Program-made: the position numbers and the translations under genes
Notes under the pieces: generated by a model
Databases searched by the model: none
What the model was told of the DNA's origin: nothing
Seen by the model: only the letters and a program-made list of their open reading frames with translations
Part shown: one piece after another, positions 1 to 6,900 of the stretch
Position numbering within the stretch: position 1 is the stretch's first letter
How the letters are laid out: every line of letters begins with the position of its first letter
NCBI GenBank assembly: GCA_964347025.1
Contig: CAYFWU010000029.1
Coordinates: 1 to 7,566, forward strand
Length of the DNA stretch: 7,566 nucleotides
Origin: CS3-C152 sp964347025
GTDB taxonomy: Archaea > Aenigmatarchaeota > Aenigmatarchaeia > QMZP01 > QMZT01
Reading direction: 5' to 3'

Positions 1-800
1 GCTGGCGAACGATTTCGGACCTAAATATCGAAGAGCAGAGGAAGCTGGCGACAGGAATTATAAAGGAAAGAATACGCGGGGATCACGAAAACCCGGAATA
101 CATATTCGGAGACGTATACGAACTCCTTGACAAGAGCGGCGAATTCCGGGATGCTAATGAGTTCGCAACCATGTTGAACGCGTGCGGAAAGATGGGTGAA
201 GCGGACCTCGGGGTTTCGCTGTGCATGAACGGAGAGAGGGCGTTTGAGAAGATAAGGGGAATCCTGGAGAAATACAGGAGGGAAGTGGGCAAAGCAATGA
301 ACTGGATTCATTCAAACGTCAACAACCCGGAGATAGTCAAGAGAATGAAAGGAATATATGTTCTGACCGGATCCAACGTTTCCGAACATCTGATATCGAA
401 CGCCATTTCAATTGTAAACCATTCCGGCATTCTTCCCGAAAAACCATTGTTCGGTTTTGCCGATTCAGAGGAGGGCGTTAAAATATCCGCAAGGGCGAGT
501 GATTCTTTGGTTGAGAAGGGACTGAAACTCAACGAGCTGATGGGCGAGATCTCTGGAAAACTGGGGGGCGAGGGTGGAGGTCATTTGGGAGCGGCTGCCG
601 CGATCATACCGAAAGAGAAAGAGGAAGAGTTCATAAACGAGGTCGAGGGTTTCCTGGGCGGTAAGGAAGAAAAACCAGAAATGCCCGAAAAGAAAGATGC
701 AGAGGCCCCAAAAACACCGCAAATCCCTGAAAAGGAAGAAAAGCCGGAAACCTCCGAAACAGAGGATAAGAACGGTTTGATGAATTTCATAAACAGATAG
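1..800 (+). CDS. DHH-family single-strand exonuclease, archaeal RecJ/GAN-like (5' partial)
   Basis: The frame is already open at the window start (first full codon at base 3) and stops with TAG at 798-800, giving the last 265 residues. Two blocks identify it. Residues about 49-72 (RDANEFATMLNACGKMGEAD) match the block after the DHH core in archaeal RecJ-like proteins. The GGEGGGH motif at 567-584 (His at residue 194), followed by LGAAAA, is the DHHA1 substrate-binding signature. By family knowledge such proteins degrade single-stranded nucleic acid 5' to 3' or, as GAN/Cdc45 homologues, join the archaeal GINS-MCM helicase. The catalytic DHH motifs lie upstream, so activity cannot be judged here. 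After the DHHA1 domain comes a low-complexity charged tail of about 46 residues. An internal ATG at 171 lies inside a conserved block and is not the true start. Which archaeal RecJ paralogue this is cannot be settled. Confidence 0.88.
   Translation, partial: WRTISDLNIEEQRKLATGIIKERIRGDHENPEYIFGDVYELLDKSGEFRDANEFATMLNACGKMGEADLGVSLCMNGERAFEKIRGILEKYRREVGKAMNWIHSNVNNPEIVKRMKGIYVLTGSNVSEHLISNAISIVNHSGILPEKPLFGFADSEEGVKISARASDSLVEKGLKLNELMGEISGKLGGEGGGHLGAAAAIIPKEKEEEFINEVEGFLGGKEEKPEMPEKKDAEAPKTPQIPEKEEKPETSETEDKNGLMNFINR
657..767 (+). repeat. Pro/Glu/Lys-rich disordered tail with an imperfect internal repeat
   Basis: This part of the nuclease gene encodes a low-complexity tail made almost only of E, K, P, T, D, A and S. 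A ten-codon unit occurs twice, as KEEKPEMPEK (663-692) and KEEKPETSET (732-761), with a related PEKEEKP overlapping the second copy. The DNA copies are similar but not identical, which suggests old duplication or compositional bias. It is probably a flexible linker between the folded DHHA1 domain and the C-terminal motif. Confidence 0.7.
768..797 (+). other. PIP-box-like C-terminal motif of the nuclease
   Basis: The last ten residues, KNGLMNFINR, follow a long disordered linker and have the spacing of a PCNA-interacting peptide (Q-x-x-h-x-x-a-a). K stands in the Gln position, L in the hydrophobic position and F in the first aromatic position, with I in the second. The pattern is close to the archaeal form QxxLxxFLKK, where the second aromatic is also often aliphatic. 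Missing the Gln weakens the call. It could instead be a generic amphipathic end or a motif for another replisome partner. Confidence 0.4.
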
Positions 801-816
801 CTCTTTTATACCTTTT
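801..816 (+). terminator. Possible oligo-T termination region after the nuclease gene
   Basis: Directly after the TAG stop the coding strand has two T4 runs (804-807 and 813-816). Archaeal RNA polymerase commonly terminates at T-rich tracts without a hairpin, and no hairpin is visible. The same bases overlap the proposed promoter of the next gene, so the assignment is tentative. Confidence 0.3.
803..812 (+). promoter_or_regulatory. Archaeal TATA-box-like element for the protease gene
   Basis: The sequence CTTTTATACC holds a TTTATA core at 805-810, centred about 25-26 bases before the A of the ATG at 833. That is the usual distance from an archaeal TATA box to its transcription start, so the transcript would begin at or next to the start codon. 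No GGAGG-like ribosome-binding site lies in 811-832, which supports a leaderless mRNA. A second A/T-rich stretch at 816-832 is too close to the ATG to be a TATA box for a leaderless transcript. No clear purine-rich BRE was seen. Confidence 0.55.
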
Positions 817-832
817 ACATATATTAATTATT

Positions 833-919
833 ATGGGGGTCAAATTTAGTTATATCATACCTATTATTCTCATTCTGATAATATCAGCTCTTTTCTTCTT
901 CAGCCCTCAGATACAGGCC
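833..919 (+). other. N-terminal signal peptide or signal anchor
   Basis: The first 29 residues begin MGVK and run into an almost unbroken hydrophobic stretch (residues 6-24, rich in I, L and F). A possible signal peptidase site follows QIQA at residue 29. The early positive charge and long core fit Sec export. The core is long enough that an uncleaved membrane anchor is also possible. No lipobox or Tat twin-arginine motif is present. Confidence 0.8.
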
Positions 920-3900
920 TTTTTTGGCGTTTCTTTTGTTTCCCAGCCAACAGCCTTGACTTTAGAGCCACCCCAGGGTAACATATACGAAGTGAGGGCG
1001 TCAAGTGACATGTCTGCTTCTTATTATAAAACATATGACAAGAGCTTCATGCGAAGGTCCCCACTTATTGAAGGTGCATCAGATGTGGAATTCATGGTGA
1101 AATCCCTTTCAGGGGAGGGAGGAGAATCCTTTATTCTGGAAAACCCGGCGGATTTGAGCGGAGGTGAGTCAGAACCTCTCCCGGAAATAAAGGGATATAT
1201 TGTTGAATTCAAGGAAAAGCCGATTTTACAATTTGAAACAGAGAGGAAGGAAGAGATAGAGGGGGGCGAAGAAAGGGTTGAAAAGCTGAAGCAAGAATAC
1301 GAGGATATAAAGATAGAGGGACTGAACATAATAAACCCATTTGCATGGGCCTCCAAGATAGGAAAGGGGAACGAACTATCGAATGCTGAAGCTTATTATG
1401 GGAGGCTCGAGGAGAATTTCATAAATGATGTAGAGGAATACAAGGGGATGATACTTACTTCACATGAAAACTTCAAGAATAAGATGAGGGAAGAAGGCTT
1501 CCCTATAACGGGAATGGCGACAGCAAAGGGATCTGCAAGCGAAGGGGACAAGATACTCGGCGAATACCAGAAGGTCTTCAACGGGATAGCGCTGGACATA
1601 TCTGAAGAAGATGCCGAGAGATTGAAGGATCTACCAGAAGTCGAGGATGTTCATCCCAACCTGCCTGTAAACCTAACTCTTGCGGAATCCGTTCCTTTGA
1701 TAAACGCGGACGATGTATGGAAACTGCAGGATTCACAGGGAAGGAATATAACAGGTCAAAATATAACCATCGCCATCATAGACACGGGAATCGATTACAC
1801 ACATTCCGACCTTGGAGGGTGTTTTGGTCCAAACTGTAAGGTTATAGGAGGATATGATTTCGTAAATAATGATAATGATCCAATGGACGATCAGGGACAC
1901 GGAACACATTGTGCTGGAATCGCCACAGGAAATGGGAATATAACAGGGGTCGCCCCTGATGCAAAACTTTATGCATACAAGGTTTTGAGCGCTGATGGTC
2001 GTGGGTCCTTTGATGATGTTATCGCAGGGATCGAAAGATCGGTTGATCCAGACCAGGACGGAAACTTCTCGGATCATGTTGATGTTATATCTATGAGTCT
2101 GGGGGCTTCATGCTGGGGGACTTACAATGAAGACTGCGGTCCTGACGATCCTGTTTCTATTGCTGTAGATAACGCCGTGAATGCAGGAGTTGTCGCTGCA
2201 ATAGCAGCTGGAAACGATTATAGTGAAAAGGCAATTGGTTCACCTGGGACTTCAAGAAAGGCTATAACTGTTGGGGCAACGGATAAATATGATAACATCG
2301 CAGATTTCTCATCAAAGGGACCTGTTGTATGGGCGAACGGAAGCATGATAAAGCCAGATGTGATGGCTCCAGGCGTATCAATTTATTCAAGTGTTCCCAA
2401 GGGTTCTTGTACGTTGTGTAGCCCGACTGGATACAAGTACCTGAGAGGAACTTCAATGGCGACGCCACATGTCGCGGGAGCAGCAGCCCTACTTTTACAG
2501 GCACATCCTGACTGGGGACCTGATGAAGTGAAGTCCGCTTTAATGACAACATCCAAGGATCTCGGAGAAAAGGCATGGCACCAGGGAACAGGGAGAATAG
2601 ATGTTCTGAAGGCGTACAGTGCATCGATATTTATTGATCCCCAAACCATATCTTTTGGTAATGTTTTGGGTCAAGAATTTGTTTCCGGGTCTTTTAAAAT
2701 CAAGAACCTGAAATCAGAGAATCTGCAGGTTAATATATCTGCGGACCGTCTTTACAACGATGCAGGCAACATCTATGAAGTTTCTACTGTAAACACATCA
2801 CAATTGGATTTAGGGGCTGGTGAAACAGGATATGTAAAGCTAACGACTGACGTAAGACCTATTACAGGAGAATATTTCTACGGCTTTGTAAAATTTGACG
2901 ACGGTTCGAATGTTTACAGGGTTTCACAGTTCATGAGAAAGGTTCATGAAGTTAACTTAGAACTTGTGGGCAGCATATTGGAAGAAAATACAGTAGATTT
3001 CGGTTTTCTGGTTTACAATGATGATTTTAGCAAGCTGGCATATGCAGGTTCTTTTTGGGATTTCATAGGAAACAACTATACATTCGAACTGCCTCCTGGA
3101 AAATACACGGCAGTCGCCCTTGGTGAGCAGGATGATAACGAAATGATTCACGAATTCGCTTTCGTGGTGAAAAAAGATTTCGATGTAGGCGGAGAGACCT
3201 ACAAAAAGGTTACACTGAACATTGATGATACAAGAGAGTTTGAGCTGAACTGCAAAACACCTGATGGGATAGCGATGGACAGATATGATTGGATAATATT
3301 TTTTGTGCACTGCAAAAACTACACGGAACACCCTTTCATACTTGATGTTTTTGATGGTAATTGCACCTCAACTGGACGTGGTTGGACAGGCTTCGGTTTC
3401 CAGGGTGAGGACGTTAAACTTTATCTCAGCGAATTCAGTAAAGAGGAGAACAACACAGTGCTTATACACCTGGGAGGAGTTCCGACAAGATTCCCAGGCA
3501 AACATCCTGCCAACAGAGGGGCAATTGGAATTGAAAACTTCATGAGACTCTGGGAAACACCTGACCTCTCGGATGAAATCTATTTTCTGAATATTGAGAT
3601 TCAGGACACTATAACTGGACCTGATCTGATTGACTACGAAAAGGACAAATTCGCTGAACTCGAAAGAAAATCAGATTATCCCGGTTACCAACCTATTGAT
3701 AGTGAAGAGATGTTCTTTTTTGGGAGTTCCTTGTCCTTTGGGGCAGGTGGGTGGGGAGATGCTGCTTTACCTGAAAATAAAGCGATATATGCCTATTCGC
3801 CGAACGAATACTCCTGGCTAAAACTTGCCATGTTCATGAACTACATATACCACGAAGACGACTGGGAGAGACTTCTTTTGCGTATTGGACAACAGGAAAA

Positions 3901-6900
3901 TACGTGGTGGTTATACAACCTGACAAAAGACGGTTACTACTACATGACCTATCCTTTTGTAGGGGAGAATGTACCTTCAGACACACTTAATTTCGGCGTG
4001 ATGCCCTACAGCTTTGCGAACTTCAGCAACACGAATTACAAGATTAAGTTCGGAAACCGCTACACACATTCGGTTTTCAGCCACGAAAGGAACGCAAACA
4101 TGTGGAAGTCCCCTATCAACAAATATATACCACAGGGCAAACTAGAGGTCTATCTGAATGGTTCTCTTCATAAAGAGCAACAGTTTTGCTTTTCAAATAC
4201 CTGGTGGGCTATCAACTTGTCGCTCATCTGCCAGGGAGGCTACCAAGAATACTATCCGGATCCAGGAGATTATCTCATCAAAATGCACATACCTTTAGTC
4301 TATCCAATAATGAACAATACGTACATAGATGCGAGATTCTCTTGGCCCGGAGGTGATGTCAATCCTCCTTATCTCGAACATTTGGAGGTAAGCCCCAGAT
4401 TTAATCTGAACGAACAGATTAAAGTGGAATTTATACCAAGAGACGATCAGGGGGTTGGGGAAGTTAAGATGTATTATAGAACCGGAAATGAATGGTCAGA
4501 TCCGATAAATTTTGCTGTAGGAGGTTCTACCCATGTGACCTGGATAACGGTGACAGATCCGAATGCTGAAGAAATTGACCTGAAAATAGAGATAAACGAT
4601 GTAAACAATAATTCCATAAAGTACACATTTGTTCCGATTTCTATGAAAGAACGGGAACTGGATTTCGGAATTACTTTAAAATCAAAAATTGTGGATGATA
4701 GGGAAGCAATGGAATTCAGCGGAAGACTTCTGGATAACGGAGAAGGCATTGAAGGTCTTAAAGTCGAATTCCACATAAATGACGAATTCCATGAAACTGA
4801 CAAATCCTCGTTTGAATGTTCAGATACTTCATGTTGGTATTACGGACCTCCTTACTTTTACACCGCAAATAAAGGCGATGTCAAGACTGTATGGATCATC
4901 CCAGATGATTACGAACATGATCATGTTAACCTTACTGTCAAATTCGATGGGACCGGGGTTTATTCAGAAAAAACAGAGAGACATACGTTTGTAATAGAAA
5001 AACTTCCGGATGTCGCGGTCTCTTTTGAGAACATTGGTAAAGACTATGTTGTTAATAAAGAATACGACATAACAGTCAAGCTCAAAAACATAGGATCAAA
5101 CGATACAGGACAAGTAAATATCGCTTTATACGATAACCAGGACATCGTATCCCAAGAGACCGTGGATAGCATACAAGCAGGTTCTGAAACATTTGTTAAT
5201 TTCACCTGGATACCCGAGACGCAAGGATATCATGAGCTGAAAGTCGTAGCAGAAACTCCAAAAGACAGGAACCCGGACAATAACGAAGACAAAGCAATAA
5301 TCAACGTATATAAACAACTAGTTGATGTTACTGGTTACATAGAGATGGACTGGAGTAAACACATCAAACTCGGAGAAGAGATAGAGATAAACGTTACGAT
5401 CTATAACAATGGTATTAGGAACGCAACGGATACCTGGGCAAAGGTTTACGACCACCTCCCAAATGGAACAGATGTTTTGTTATGGGAGGAAACAATAGGA
5501 GATCTCGAGCCCAGGACACCTGTGTTTAATGATTTAAAATTCACATTTACATGGAAGCCTGAAAAGATCGGTTGGCATGAACTTCAATTGGTCATGAACG
5601 CCTCTAACGATGAAAATCAGGAAAACAACAGAAAGTTGTACACAGTGATCGTTCATTTGGAAGCCCCTGATGTCACGGGTTATATGCACCACAAACCCAC
5701 TGTTGGCTTTGGTGAGGAAGTTAACATCTCGATCACAGTAAAAAACAGGGGTGCTGAAAACGCGACGAATACAACCGCTAAATTGTATTATACCAAACAA
5801 TACAAGGATAATTATAAACTTATAGAAAGCTTTGATGTCGGTATGCTTTCTCCTACCGAATCAGCGGAAATCATAACCTCATGGAAACCAGAGGAAGCAG
5901 GTGGCTTAATTCTAAGACTTGAGGTAAACTGTACCGGTGATTCTGATCTGCACAACAACGTATATCACACCTACCTGAGCGTGGTTGAGAATGTCCCTGA
6001 CGTCTCCGTTAGCATGTACTTTGACTGGGGGAAAAAGATACTTGTCGGCAAGGAATTTAATGCTAGTCTGTCAGTTAGAAACATAGGAGCTGCGGAAGCA
6101 AAGGACGTGAAGGTGAAGTTACTTTATAAGAAGGGTTACACCAAATGGGGCGATACTAAAAATTTCACACTGATAGACGAGGTGGATGTTGGAGATCTTG
6201 ATGCAGATTCATGGAAAAAAGTTGAGATAGGCTGGACACCAGAAGATTGGGGACCTTATACACTACTTGCCATGGTCAACTGCACGAACGAGACCAAATA
6301 TTACAACAACATCAATTACGGTTTTGTGGATGTGATCCCTGACGCTCCTGACGTTACCGGTCGTATTATAGGAGGCACGGGCATGATGATGTATCTTCTT
6401 CTGGACGAAGAGGCAAAAATTAACGTGACCGCTAGAAGCGTAGGGACAAAGACCGCAGAGAACGTGACTGTAAGTATGTATTACACAAAAGGCAGCATCA
6501 GGTCCATTATCGGAGATGAAACCATACTTGAAGAAGAGGATTTCGTGTTCATTGGTAAGAAGGAATTGGGAGAGATGCCTGTTGATGAAATGAGGGATTT
6601 GAACTTTTCTTGGAAACCGAATGAAACAGGTTATTTCACGCTTCTGGCAGTTTTCAACTGCAGCGGAGATGAGAACTTCAAGAACAACAAAGATTACCGA
6701 ATGGTTTATGTTGTTCCTGACGCTCCTGAGGTGATAGGAAGAATTACCTGGAAAACCTCCTATGCAATTGTTAACGAAAGTAACAGAATACATTTCAATG
6801 TAGAGAACATGGGAGGACAGGAAGCGAATAATGTAAACGTTAGCTTATATGTCCATTTGCCAGACAATGAAAGATCGCTGATCTTTCACGAAATGATTAA

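Noticed and set aside
171..800. Nuclease starting at the internal ATG 171
   Set aside because: Conserved family sequence continues upstream in frame to base 3, so the gene simply enters from outside the window.
1898..2455. Protease-associated (PA) domain inserted in the catalytic domain
   Set aside because: The spacing His356-Asn461-Ser541 (105 and 80 residues) leaves no room for the roughly 120-residue PA insertion.
2262..2624. Minus-strand open frame over the end of the catalytic domain
   Set aside because: It is antisense to the invariant subtilase Ser motif region, so it is a shadow of a strongly constrained coding frame.
3303..3545. Plus-strand 80-codon frame in another phase
   Set aside because: It sits inside the protease, whose own frame continues without a break and keeps secreted-protein composition and sequons; no promoter or ribosome-binding site is seen.
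3251..4363. A frameshift or gene break in the poorly recognised middle
   Set aside because: Translation on both sides stays in the same frame, with no stop and with continuous sequons and beta-like patterns.
6263..6793. 176-codon open frame on the minus strand
   Set aside because: It lies wholly antisense to well-conserved repeats four to six; its translation is low in recognisable motifs, and the plus-strand frame explains every base.
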